A stretch of DNA of 44,680 bases from contig NZ_JANQVQ010000169.1 of the NCBI RefSeq assembly GCF_030730205.1, positions 1 through 44,680 of the forward strand, read 5' to 3'. Origin of the DNA: Paraglaciecola sp. GTDB lineage: Bacteria; Pseudomonadota; Gammaproteobacteria; Enterobacterales; Alteromonadaceae. Below are positions 33,066 through 41,166 of this stretch, piece by piece (position 1 is the first letter of the stretch; each line of letters begins with the position of its first letter). The notes under the pieces are model-generated. The model searched no databases, was not told the origin of the DNA, and saw nothing but the letters and a program-made list of their open reading frames with translations. The translations under genes and the position numbers were made by a program.

Positions 33066-35768
33066 TTACAGGGTGTAACGTGCACCTAAGAAATATTGCG
33101 TTCCTGTATGATTGTATTCACGCATTAAGTTTAAAGTACCATCTCCAGTTGTATATAAACGCTCATACTCATCGGTTAAATTAACAACTTCGAAGGTGAA
33201 CGTTAAGTTGTCATTAAAGTTATAGAACGCTGATAAATCAACATGAGTTGGCCCAGTAGTGCCTTCCTCTGCATTGCCATTTCCGCCACTGTAGCTGGTG
33301 ATATAGTCATCACGTTTGTTTGCAGAAATCCGTGCGCCATAGTTGTCTTTTTCATAATAAAAGGTCAAGTTGTACGAGTTTTTAGACAAGCCCGTGATTT
33401 CACCAGATGACACTCTTGTATAGTTAGCAACGGTACCAAAACCATCAAAGGGTTCAGGTAAGAAACTAAAAGGCTGTTGATATATCAATTCAAATCCGTG
33501 AACCGACGTGCCTTCACCATTGATGGGCGTATTGTGGGTATATTCAACCGTGCGAGGATCTAAGGCGATGAGAGGGTCGTATTGTGGATCAGCATCAATA
33601 AATGGCAAATAGGCAGTATCAACTAACTTTTCTTCACTGGAGGAAATAATAAAGGTTTCAATATCTTTGTAGAAAACCGTTGCTGCTACTAGAGATTCTT
33701 CATTGAAATACCATTCTAAACTGAAGTCAACGTTGTTGGCAGTAAACGGGTCAAGGAAAGGGTTACCGCTACTAACCGTACCATTTATATAAGAGAAGCT
33801 TGGATTGCCGGGGTTAAGTGAGCCTAAACTTGGACGAGTCATCGATTTTGTCACACTCAAGCGAGTGGTCAGTTCTCTAGTAACCTCTAATGCTAAATTC
33901 ATTGCAGGTAAAAAGTTTTTGTATTCATTTTCAATGGTGATAGCGTCATTTTGAATAAAGCCACTGGAGGTGGTTTGCGTCTCTACGTAACGGAAACCAA
34001 AGTTCGTGCGCAGCGTCATATCGGCAAGATCATACACTGAGTTTAGCTCTAAGTAGAAAGCATCCGTTTGTTCTTCAACTTCCCAGCTTTGAGCGCCGCG
34101 CGGGGTCCATGTTTTATTCAGTAATTGAGCATCGATGGCATCAAAATCTGCAACAATAAAGCTCGAAAGAGGACCGTCAAATCCACTGCCAAAATCGTCA
34201 AAAGGCATAGGTTCACTAAAACCTACCGCAGAGCTTTGATCAGGGAAGCCATTTATTTGTTCTTCACTGTATGTCACGGTCCGATCGTTATAGGCATAAC
34301 CGGTTTTTAAGGTGACTTCGTCACCCTCGTAAATAACATCGATTTTAGCGGTGTCATTTTGTCTTAGCACGTCTGTTGCTCTGAGTCGGCCATCGCTTAA
34401 ATCGTAGAAACTAGCATCATTTACGTCGTAGCCATAATTGACTACCGGAGCATTTTCATTCTCTGTAAAATCGAAACTAAAAGTATGTGCGGTAGAATTC
34501 GTCATGTTATAACGATATTGTTCAGACCGCGCATCTGACTCAGCAGTACCCAGCATTGCGTTGATAGTTAAACTATCATTTAATTGATATTCACCGGTCA
34601 ATACATATTGGCTAAAGTCAGTTTCGGATGCTTGCAAACGACTCTCTATACGTGATTTTACGCCACTGTATGCGCCTGCTAATACCTGTTGGCCATTGGG
34701 GTGAACGGTTATCGCTGTAGGCGTAATTTCATCAAATGTACTTCTAAACATCTCGAAGAAGTTGTACATCGTGCGTGTGTTTTCAAGAGTTGAATGCAGA
34801 GTATCAAACGATATTAAAAGATCATCATTTGGCGCGTATTGAAATGAACCTGTGAAACCAAGACGTTCTTGTTTGTTACCAAAAAAATCCGGACGGGGCA
34901 GGCGAGGTGTCCACAAACAATTGACGGGATCGACTGATTCTCCACCAGACTGACAATCACCCACATCAGGTGTGCCGGTAACCACAGTATTAGATGTATC
35001 TGCGAATATGCCACCACCATCAAGTGCTGGCGTTGTCCAACGCACGGTACCAAAACCTTCTTGACGGACCGTTCTATCGGAACGTGCTACTGAAAATAAT
35101 ACACCCACTGTATCGTCGGCAAATGTATTGCTTACCATAAAAGCTAAACGAGGGTCGGTTTTAGTGGTGACATCATTGTAACCACCTTGTGCGGTAGCAG
35201 TTAAATGTAGTCCAGGGCTATCGAATGGTCTTGCGGTATATAAGTCAACCGTACCAGCGATTCCGCCTTCTTCCATTGACGCTGTTGGGTTTTTTTGAAT
35301 ATCAACTCTATTAAACAATTCTGAAGCAAATACGTTAAAGTCAAAAGCACGGCTTCCGTTTACCCCGCCACCGGAATCGGTGCCGTCAGTACTTGATGGG
35401 ACTTCCATGCCATTTAATGTTGTACGTGTAAAAGACGGGCCCAGTCCTCGTAACGTAATTTGGCGACCTTCACCACCTTCTCTCGAAATAGCAACACCAG
35501 GTACACGTTGAATAGATTCTGCAATATTGAGATCTGGAAATTTGCCAATATCCTCAGCAGCAATTGATTCAACACTATTAACAGCTGCTCTTTTTGTTAA
35601 CAGTGATTTGTTTAATGAACCTCTGAAGCCCTTAACTTCAATGACTTCTGTTTCATCAATTGGCGCTGGTGTTTCTTGAGCGTGTAAACTTAAGGTTGTT
35701 AGCCCCATTAATAGACTGCTCATGGCGATAGCGAGGGGCCTTTTAGCAAAATATTTGTTCGTGGTCAT
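33066..35768 (-). CDS. TonB-dependent receptor, carbohydrate-type
   Basis: A 900-residue outer-membrane receptor. The signal peptide ends at LSLHA (residue 30) and the TonB box EVIEVKG is at 41-47. The plug domain (about 55-175) has DIGKFPDLNIAESIQRVPGV and ITLRGLGPSFTRTTLNGMEV; a 22-strand barrel follows and ends FLGARYTL. The plug pattern is the TonB-Xanth-Caul type, common in marine Gammaproteobacteria for oligosaccharide uptake. It is divergent from the DUF4861-GH105 gene, and its candidate promoter carries the same operator as that gene and the kdu operon. The likely ligand is a uronate-containing oligosaccharide; that is inferred from context only. Confidence 0.94.
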   Translation of the reverse strand: MTTNKYFAKRPLAIAMSSLLMGLTTLSLHAQETPAPIDETEVIEVKGFRGSLNKSLLTKRAAVNSVESIAAEDIGKFPDLNIAESIQRVPGVAISREGGEGRQITLRGLGPSFTRTTLNGMEVPSSTDGTDSGGGVNGSRAFDFNVFASELFNRVDIQKNPTASMEEGGIAGTVDLYTARPFDSPGLHLTATAQGGYNDVTTKTDPRLAFMVSNTFADDTVGVLFSVARSDRTVRQEGFGTVRWTTPALDGGGIFADTSNTVVTGTPDVGDCQSGGESVDPVNCLWTPRLPRPDFFGNKQERLGFTGSFQYAPNDDLLISFDTLHSTLENTRTMYNFFEMFRSTFDEITPTAITVHPNGQQVLAGAYSGVKSRIESRLQASETDFSQYVLTGEYQLNDSLTINAMLGTAESDARSEQYRYNMTNSTAHTFSFDFTENENAPVVNYGYDVNDASFYDLSDGRLRATDVLRQNDTAKIDVIYEGDEVTLKTGYAYNDRTVTYSEEQINGFPDQSSAVGFSEPMPFDDFGSGFDGPLSSFIVADFDAIDAQLLNKTWTPRGAQSWEVEEQTDAFYLELNSVYDLADMTLRTNFGFRYVETQTTSSGFIQNDAITIENEYKNFLPAMNLALEVTRELTTRLSVTKSMTRPSLGSLNPGNPSFSYINGTVSSGNPFLDPFTANNVDFSLEWYFNEESLVAATVFYKDIETFIISSSEEKLVDTAYLPFIDADPQYDPLIALDPRTVEYTHNTPINGEGTSVHGFELIYQQPFSFLPEPFDGFGTVANYTRVSSGEITGLSKNSYNLTFYYEKDNYGARISANKRDDYITSYSGGNGNAEEGTTGPTHVDLSAFYNFNDNLTFTFEVVNLTDEYERLYTTGDGTLNLMREYNHTGTQYFLGARYTL

Positions 35769-35955
35769 ATTCGTGTCCTGTTGTGTGTAGTCAATGTGTC
35801 TTCATCTGAATCTGAGATCCATTATTCACTGCAAATATATGCTTGCCCTACCTGCAAAGGTATCAAGTCGGTAAACCAACATGAGAAATAAAAAATTAGT
35901 CTATTTTCTTGGTTTGTTGGCAACTTGTTAACAAAGCACACATATTGCGTTAATG

Positions 35956-35984
35956 ATGCTACTACCACCTGCTACCGGTGGCAA
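35956..35984 (-). promoter_or_regulatory. Candidate promoter of the TonB-dependent receptor gene
   Basis: On the - strand TTGCCA (35979-35984) and TAGCAT (35956-35961) are 17 bases apart. The operator-like site 35970-35983 covers the -35 box and spacer. Confidence 0.45.
35970..35983. promoter_or_regulatory. Operator-like site, copy 1 (receptor side)
   Basis: TGCTACCGGTGGCA, palindromic apart from one pair and centred on CCGG. It is identical to copy 2 and matches 13 of 14 positions of copy 3. The form (even palindrome with CG centre) is typical of LacI-family binding sites. Confidence 0.65.
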
Positions 35985-36293
35985 TTATTTTTTAAATTCA
36001 CGATATACATCGCTTTCTCAAAGTAACTAAGTGATATAAAACAGCAGGTTATAGCAGGTTTTTCGATGATTTAAGGATGGTAATTGTTCCAGTATGAAGA
36101 TCTTAAGATTTATATTTGCTGATTTTTATTAACAAAATGTTCATATTTGAATCGCTGTGACAAGTAAACTCAGTGTTTGACTTAGTGGAAAACTCAATTT
36201 AGGGAAAATGGTCCGCTATATTCGTGAAAGTTACCACCGTGACAAGCTTGCTAATTCTTATGTTAATAAATTTAACAAAAAAACGAGTATTGA

Positions 36294-36321
36294 TTGACAG
36301 TGGAAATAGCACAGTGATAAT
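36294..36321 (+). promoter_or_regulatory. Candidate promoter of the DUF4861-GH105 gene
   Basis: A perfect TTGACA (36294-36299) is followed after 16 bases by GATAAT (36316-36321). The start point would fall at the operator-like site 36328-36341, so a bound repressor would block it. Confidence 0.6.
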
Positions 36322-36327
36322 TTCATG

Positions 36328-36341
36328 TGCTACCGGTGGCA
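36328..36341. promoter_or_regulatory. Operator-like site, copy 2 (GH105 side)
   Basis: TGCTACCGGTGGCA, the same 14 bases as copy 1. It lies 7 bases after the -10 box of the GH105 gene promoter, over the expected transcription start. Confidence 0.7.
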
Positions 36342-36459
36342 GGCACATTTTATACACAAGAAAGAGTAGTCTTCCGAAAATGTGTCTTGGCGGTGTAAAA
36401 AATTAACGTTAATACCTATGGTATTCAAATTGAGTTACCCCTTAGGAGACACATTTGTG

Positions 36460-38979
36460 ATGAGTCAAAGGCAAATAAAATTGTCAGCTGTAACCTTAGC
36501 ATGTCTTGCGCTGACGGCATGCGGCAAACACACTACTCAGGGTCAATCTACCCAAACTGAGGCGAATGATAAGGCGGTTGTGGTCGCCAAGATTGAACTA
36601 CAGAATCCCTCGGAATTTAACCGTGCACAACACGCCAATTATGTGAGTTATTACGATCTTGGGCTTAGCGATAAGCAAGCTGAAACGGGCTTATTTGTTA
36701 GTGACGCTGGCAAAGCTGTGAGCACTCAGCAAGTGGATTGGGATTTAGATGGTACGACAGATGGCATATTGTTTTTGACAGATTTAGAAGCAACAGCCGT
36801 TAAAAGCTATGACGTATCTTCGGGTAGCCCAAGCATGTCTGTTGGCCAAACCAAATTAACGCAAGCCGAAATATCGATTAAAACAGGCGGGGAATGGGTT
36901 GCTCACTCAAAACAACCTGATAGCGACTTTCAGGAATATGTTGGCGGGACGTTTCAAAATGTTCAGTCGGTGACCCCACCATCTCAATACACGGACCATT
37001 CAAATTGGATCCGTTATGAGGGGCCTGGGATTGAGTCAAATAAAGTGGGTTATCGCATTTATTTAGATTGGCGCAATGGCTTTGATATATTCGGCAAGTT
37101 GGTACCTGAGCCGGTATTGCAACAAGTTGGAACCGAAGACTATGAGGCTTATCATCACAAGCAAAGCTGGGGAATGGATATCCTGAAGGTTGGGAACTCG
37201 CTTGGTGCAGGTGGATTTGGACTATGGCACAACGAGCAGATTTCATTGATTCAAAAAACGGATAGCTTAAGCGCTGAAATTCTTGAAAATGGTGACTTGC
37301 GCTCCGCCTTTAAAATTCATTATAAAGGTTGGCAAAGCGATATCGGTAAACAAGACTTTAACGCTGCTTTTTCAATGGTTGCTGGCAGCCGGTTGGCCGA
37401 TGTTCAGCTGGATTTTACCAAACCGGTTAAAACCTTTGCTGTAGGCCTTGTAAAGCATCCCAATACCACTTTGATTACAGGAGATATGGATATAACCGGT
37501 AAGGCTTATACCTATATTGCAAGCTGGGGAAAACAAAGCCTTGATGATTCGAATCTCGGTATGGCGGTATTTTTCAGAAAAGAAGATTTAGACAAGACGA
37601 CCGAAGATGATAAAAACTACATTGCGGTGTTACATCCAAAAGGCAAGCCCGTCGCAGCAAACAACCAAGCACATGAGTTAAATTATTATTTTGCTGCAGT
37701 ATGGGCACCAGAAAGTGGAATCGATGATATTCAAAGTTTTGAACAATATCTAATCCAGGAGGCAGAAAAGCTTACCTTACCTCAACGGCAGCGCCTAAAG
37801 ACTGAGTTGAGCGCTGTGGAACAAAAAGTAGAATTGACCGCGCAGCAAGCATTAGTGTGGAGTCAGCGTTTAGCTGATTCAGAATTAGAGCGTAAAACCT
37901 TGAGTTACCATTACGATGGCTGGGATGTTAATCGCCAGCGAAAGCCTAAATTTGAATATGATATTGTTGGCCTAACCCCCCTTGCTTACGACGAATTGTC
38001 GCTTGCATTAAACGCGCCTCGTTATGGTGATGTTCTGCACCAGGTTACCGCTTCTTATATTCAAGAAGATGGAAACATTCATCAATACAAATTAGACAAT
38101 TTTAATATTGATTCTGTTGCACCAGGCAGAGCCGTTTTGCGCCTTTATAAAACAACGGGTGAAGAAAAATACAAAAAAGCGGCTGACATATTGCGCCATC
38201 AACTCGAACTACAGCCCAAAACATCTGAGGGCGCGTTTTGGCATAAAAAAATCTATGAGAATCAGCTATGGCTTGATGGCGTTTATATGGGTATGCCTTT
38301 TTTAGCAGAATATTCTGCCTTATTTGAAAACGGTAGCAGCTTTGATGAAGTAGTGAATGAATTCAAACTTACTCGTAAATATTTGCGTGATCCTAATACT
38401 GGCCTGTATTACCACGGTTGGGATGAATCAAAACAACAGTCGTGGGCGAATCCTGAAAATGGCTTGTCCCCCAATTTTTGGGGGAGAGGGGTAGGTTGGT
38501 TAGCTCTGGCTCTTGTCGACGTATTGGACTATATCCCCGCAGAAAATCTCGAACAAAGACAAGTACTATTGGATATGATCAGCGAATTGGCCGAGACACT
38601 GCTTGAATACCAAGATAAGGAAACGTATACCTGGTGGCAGGTTATGGATAAGCCCCATGCACCAGGCAATTACCGAGAATCGTCGGCTTCAGCGATGTTT
38701 ACCTATTTTTTTGCAAAAGCTACCTCAAACGGATATTTACCCAAACGCTACAAAGACGTTGCCAAACACGCCTATCAAGGCCTACTCAATGAATTTATAC
38801 TGGTACATGCTGACGGCAGCGTGAGTATGACTAACCAATGTTATGTTGCAGGCCTGGGTTTTGGTCGAGACGGTAGCTATGACTATTACATGAGTGAGCC
38901 AATGGTCAATAATGACTTAAAAGGTAATTTTGTGTTTATTTTAACAGGCATTGAGATAGCAAAAATGCTTAATCAATAA
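36460..38979 (+). CDS. Lipoprotein fusing DUF4861 and GH105 (unsaturated rhamnogalacturonyl/uronyl hydrolase)
   Basis: An 839-residue protein with a lipoprotein signal (ALTAC, lipid cysteine at 21). The first half (about 45-445) is DUF4861, with YEGPGIESNKVGYRIYLDWRN and IFGK. The second half (about 465-839) is a full GH105 domain, with the catalytic Asp606 in WLDGVYM and WGRGVGW near 673. GH105 enzymes cut the unsaturated uronic acid from oligosaccharides made by lyases, releasing the precursor for KduI. The DUF4861 role is unknown. The open frame reaches back to 36382, but AGGAG (36444-36448) and the signal peptide point to ATG 36460, or GTG 36457. Lipidation suggests a periplasmic or surface location. 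Confidence 0.9.
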   Translation: MSQRQIKLSAVTLACLALTACGKHTTQGQSTQTEANDKAVVVAKIELQNPSEFNRAQHANYVSYYDLGLSDKQAETGLFVSDAGKAVSTQQVDWDLDGTTDGILFLTDLEATAVKSYDVSSGSPSMSVGQTKLTQAEISIKTGGEWVAHSKQPDSDFQEYVGGTFQNVQSVTPPSQYTDHSNWIRYEGPGIESNKVGYRIYLDWRNGFDIFGKLVPEPVLQQVGTEDYEAYHHKQSWGMDILKVGNSLGAGGFGLWHNEQISLIQKTDSLSAEILENGDLRSAFKIHYKGWQSDIGKQDFNAAFSMVAGSRLADVQLDFTKPVKTFAVGLVKHPNTTLITGDMDITGKAYTYIASWGKQSLDDSNLGMAVFFRKEDLDKTTEDDKNYIAVLHPKGKPVAANNQAHELNYYFAAVWAPESGIDDIQSFEQYLIQEAEKLTLPQRQRLKTELSAVEQKVELTAQQALVWSQRLADSELERKTLSYHYDGWDVNRQRKPKFEYDIVGLTPLAYDELSLALNAPRYGDVLHQVTASYIQEDGNIHQYKLDNFNIDSVAPGRAVLRLYKTTGEEKYKKAADILRHQLELQPKTSEGAFWHKKIYENQLWLDGVYMGMPFLAEYSALFENGSSFDEVVNEFKLTRKYLRDPNTGLYYHGWDESKQQSWANPENGLSPNFWGRGVGWLALALVDVLDYIPAENLEQRQVLLDMISELAETLLEYQDKETYTWWQVMDKPHAPGNYRESSASAMFTYFFAKATSNGYLPKRYKDVAKHAYQGLLNEFILVHADGSVSMTNQCYVAGLGFGRDGSYDYYMSEPMVNNDLKGNFVFILTGIEIAKMLNQ

Positions 38980-39161
38980 GTGGTGTACGGCGGATAAATA
39001 ACCCCCATATTGAATGGTTATTTGCTGTTATTTTAGTATTGGTTTGCTGAGGTTTTCCGAAGCCTCAGCAGGCAAGCCCCACTTATCTGATATATCTGTT
39101 TTCGTAATCTAGTCAGATATGACCTCATCAGCAACACCCAAATCAGCAATTTATTCGTCAC

Positions 39162-39204
39162 GTTTCATACACAAAATTTGTTAATGATGTGTATGAAACT
39201 TTTT
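39162..39204 (+). terminator. 12-bp perfect inverted repeat followed by T5: possible terminator or operator
   Basis: GTTTCATACACA (39162-39173) and TGTGTATGAAAC (39188-39199) are exact reverse complements around 14 bases, with TTTTT to 39204. The stem is only 5 of 12 GC and the loop is long. The GTTTCAT and ATGAAAC ends recall KdgR half-sites but are in everted order. Confidence 0.45.
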
Positions 39205-39313
39205 CACTCTTGCGTTTATCCGCCTAAATTCTAACGGAGCTTTTTACCTGACGTTTTTATTGTCTGCGTCACTATTGGGCAGACAGACTTTCTAAACAAA
39301 AATAAAAAAGTGG

Positions 39314-39342
39314 TTGACAAATTGCCACCGGTGGCAAAAAAT
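39314..39342 (+). promoter_or_regulatory. Candidate promoter of the kduD operon
   Basis: TTGACA (39314-39319) and AAAAAT (39337-39342, 4 of 6) are 17 bases apart. The operator-like palindrome fills the spacer between the boxes. The leader to kduD would be about 175 bases. Confidence 0.6.
39322..39337. promoter_or_regulatory. Operator-like site, copy 3 (kdu operon)
   Basis: TTGCCACCGGTGGCAA is a perfect 16-bp palindrome. It sits between the -35 and -10 boxes of the kduD promoter and shares the core of copies 1 and 2. Confidence 0.75.
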
Positions 39343-39416
39343 AGCGCTCATTGTAATTGAGTTGTTAAATTAATGTGGTGCAATCGATAGCTTAGCGGTT
39401 TGTGGTCAATTAGAGA

Positions 39417-39442
39417 ATTAATGTTCACATTTGAACATTAAT
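39417..39442. promoter_or_regulatory. 26-bp perfect palindrome in the kduD leader
   Basis: ATTAATGTTCA (39417-39427), CATT, and TGAACATTAAT (39432-39442) are exact reverse complements. No T run follows and it is AT-rich, so an operator is more likely than a terminator. A partial copy exists before the GH105 gene (36137-36154). The IclR-family protein encoded downstream is one possible ligand. Confidence 0.6.
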
Positions 39443-39525
39443 ATTTGTATATGAACTAAATTGTCGCCAAAGGAATTGAGTTGAGGACATACTATGGGCT
39501 CAATTTTAGTTACAGGAATCTATAA

Positions 39526-40290
39526 ATGAATTTGTCAGCTTTTTCTTTAGAACATAAATGGGCTTTAGTCACCGGTGCTAGTCGAGGTTTAGGCCAAGCC
39601 ATAGCAGTCGGACTTGCAGAAGCAGGGGCCAAAGTGATCTGTGCCAGCTCGCAGGCGAATGGCTGTGATGAAACGATTTCGATGATAAAAAGCGCAGGCG
39701 GCACCGCGATGGGACTTGCGGCAGATTTAAGTAATGAAACCGCGGTGCGTCAATTAGCCGATGATGCAAAAGCCTTGTCCGGCGGTATTGATATCTTAAT
39801 TAATAACGGCGGTACGATATTTCGCCAAGCCGCTGTTGATTATCCCATGGCAGAATGGCGCCGTGTGATGCAAGTAAACCTTGATTCTGCCTTTATTTTA
39901 AGCCAGTTAGTCGGCAAAGATATGATTGAGAAAAAGCACGGCAAAATCATTAATATCGCCTCAATGTTGTCTTACAGCGGAGGCATGACAGTACCTGCTT
40001 ACACGGCAAGTAAACACGCTATTGCTGGTTTAACAAAAGCCTTAGCCAACGAATGGGGGCAGTTCAATATTCAGGTTAATGCTATTGCGCCTGGATACTT
40101 TAAAACTGACAACACCACGGCCTTACAAAATAATGAAGTGCGTAATAAAGAAATTACACAGCGAATTCCTGCTGGTCGTTGGGGTGAGCCAACAGATTTG
40201 AATGGCGCAGCCGTATTTTTAGCCAGTCGCGCAAGTGATTACCTCAATGGCCATATTATGGCGGTTGATGGTGGTTGGTTGGCCAGATAA
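39526..40290 (+). CDS. kduD: 2-dehydro-3-deoxy-D-gluconate 5-dehydrogenase (KduD-type SDR)
   Basis: A 254-residue short-chain dehydrogenase. TGASRGLG (residues 16-23) binds the cofactor, NNG is at 93-95, and the catalytic set is Asn118, Ser146, Tyr159 and Lys163 (YTASK). KduD reduces 2,5-diketo-3-deoxygluconate (from KduI) to 2-keto-3-deoxygluconate with NADH. Length and start are those of E. coli KduD (253). First gene of the operon; kduI starts 13 bp later. SDR specificity cannot be read from motifs alone; the kduI neighbour makes KduD the best call. Confidence 0.93.
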   Translation: MNLSAFSLEHKWALVTGASRGLGQAIAVGLAEAGAKVICASSQANGCDETISMIKSAGGTAMGLAADLSNETAVRQLADDAKALSGGIDILINNGGTIFRQAAVDYPMAEWRRVMQVNLDSAFILSQLVGKDMIEKKHGKIINIASMLSYSGGMTVPAYTASKHAIAGLTKALANEWGQFNIQVNAIAPGYFKTDNTTALQNNEVRNKEITQRIPAGRWGEPTDLNGAAVFLASRASDYLNGHIMAVDGGWLAR

Positions 40291-40303
40291 GGAGATAGTG
40301 AAA

Positions 40304-41146
40304 ATGACAACACAATATCAAGTGCGTTATGCAGTGGGTCAAAGAGAAGTTAAAGCGTATGACACCGAACAGCTAAGACAAGAGTTCTTAGTCGATAACT
40401 GTATGCAGTCAGATCATATTAATTGGGTATACAGTCATTATGAGCGCTTTATGGTGGGCGGCGCCGTTCCTGTTACGCAAGTGCTAGTATTAGAAACAAT
40501 CGACCCACTTAAATCCGCTCACTTTCTTGCCCGGCGCGAGTTGGGCATTATCAATATCGGCGGTGCCGGTGTGATTAAAGTGGGCGATGAATCGTTTGAG
40601 TTGGCCAAAGAAGAAGCCTTGTACGTTGGGCAAACCACAGAGTCAGTCAGTTTTAGCTCGGTCGATGCAAAAAATCCAGCCCGTTTTTACCTTAATTCAA
40701 CCCCGGCTCATCACGCCTTTCCTCATAAAAAAGTGGGTAAATCGGATGCCAATGTGTTGCATCTGGGTAGCCAAGCAACCTGTAACGAAAGAGATATCAA
40801 TCAGCTTCTGATTAATACCGTAGTTGAAACCTGTCAATTGCAAATGGGCTTAACCCGACTGGCACAGGGCAGTGTGTGGAATACCATGCCAGCTCATCAA
40901 CATGATAGACGCAACGAAGTGTATTTTTATTTTGATTTAGCCGAGCACCAAGCGGTGTGCCATTTTATGGGGGAGCCCAAAGAAACTCGTCATATTTGGG
41001 TGGCCAATGAAAACGCGGTGATATCACCTCCATGGTCAATTCATTGCGGGGTAGGAACAGGAAACTATGCCTTTATTTGGGGGATGGCGGGTGAAAACCT
41101 CGATTACGATGACATGGATAAATACCAAGCCGATCAATTACGTTAA
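40304..41146 (+). CDS. kduI: 5-keto-4-deoxyuronate isomerase
   Basis: A 280-residue cupin-fold zinc enzyme that isomerises 5-keto-4-deoxyuronate, made from unsaturated galacturonate, to 2,5-diketo-3-deoxygluconate. The zinc ligands are His198, His200 (MPAHQHDRRNEVYFYF) and Glu205, with His247 in SPPWSIHCG; the E. coli positions are each two lower. Full length. An in-frame opening from 40235 overlaps kduD and is rejected: AAGGAGA (40289-40295) precedes ATG 40304. Confidence 0.96.
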   Translation: MTTQYQVRYAVGQREVKAYDTEQLRQEFLVDNCMQSDHINWVYSHYERFMVGGAVPVTQVLVLETIDPLKSAHFLARRELGIINIGGAGVIKVGDESFELAKEEALYVGQTTESVSFSSVDAKNPARFYLNSTPAHHAFPHKKVGKSDANVLHLGSQATCNERDINQLLINTVVETCQLQMGLTRLAQGSVWNTMPAHQHDRRNEVYFYFDLAEHQAVCHFMGEPKETRHIWVANENAVISPPWSIHCGVGTGNYAFIWGMAGENLDYDDMDKYQADQLR

Positions 41147-41166
41147 TATTTACTGGAGAGAATAAA

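Larger units (their letters stand above)
35769..36459. other. Long divergent regulatory region between receptor and GH105 genes
   Basis: About 690 bp with no convincing gene. It holds two copies of the same 14-base operator-like site, one towards each gene (35970-35983 and 36328-36341), and a promoter for each direction. It also has a 10-bp palindrome TTGTTAACAA (35925-35934) and a partial match (36137-36154, ATGTTCATATTTGAA) to the 26-bp palindrome found before kduD. Both leaders are long, about 120 bp on the + side and about 180 bp on the - side. Confidence 0.7.
38980..39525. other. Structured intergenic region before the kdu operon
   Basis: About 545 bp with no convincing gene. In order it has a perfect 8-bp hairpin TGCTGAGG/CCTCAGCA (39045-39070), a 7-bp pair ATATCTG/CAGATAT (39092-39120), a perfect 12-bp inverted repeat (39162-39199), the kduD promoter with its operator (39314-39342) and a 26-bp perfect palindrome (39417-39442). 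The first two have no T run and are weak terminator candidates for the GH105 gene. Confidence 0.7.

Noticed and set aside
36155-36170. Possible CRP half-site TGTGA before the GH105 gene
   Set aside because: Only the left half matches (TGTGACAAGTAAACTC), too weak to call.
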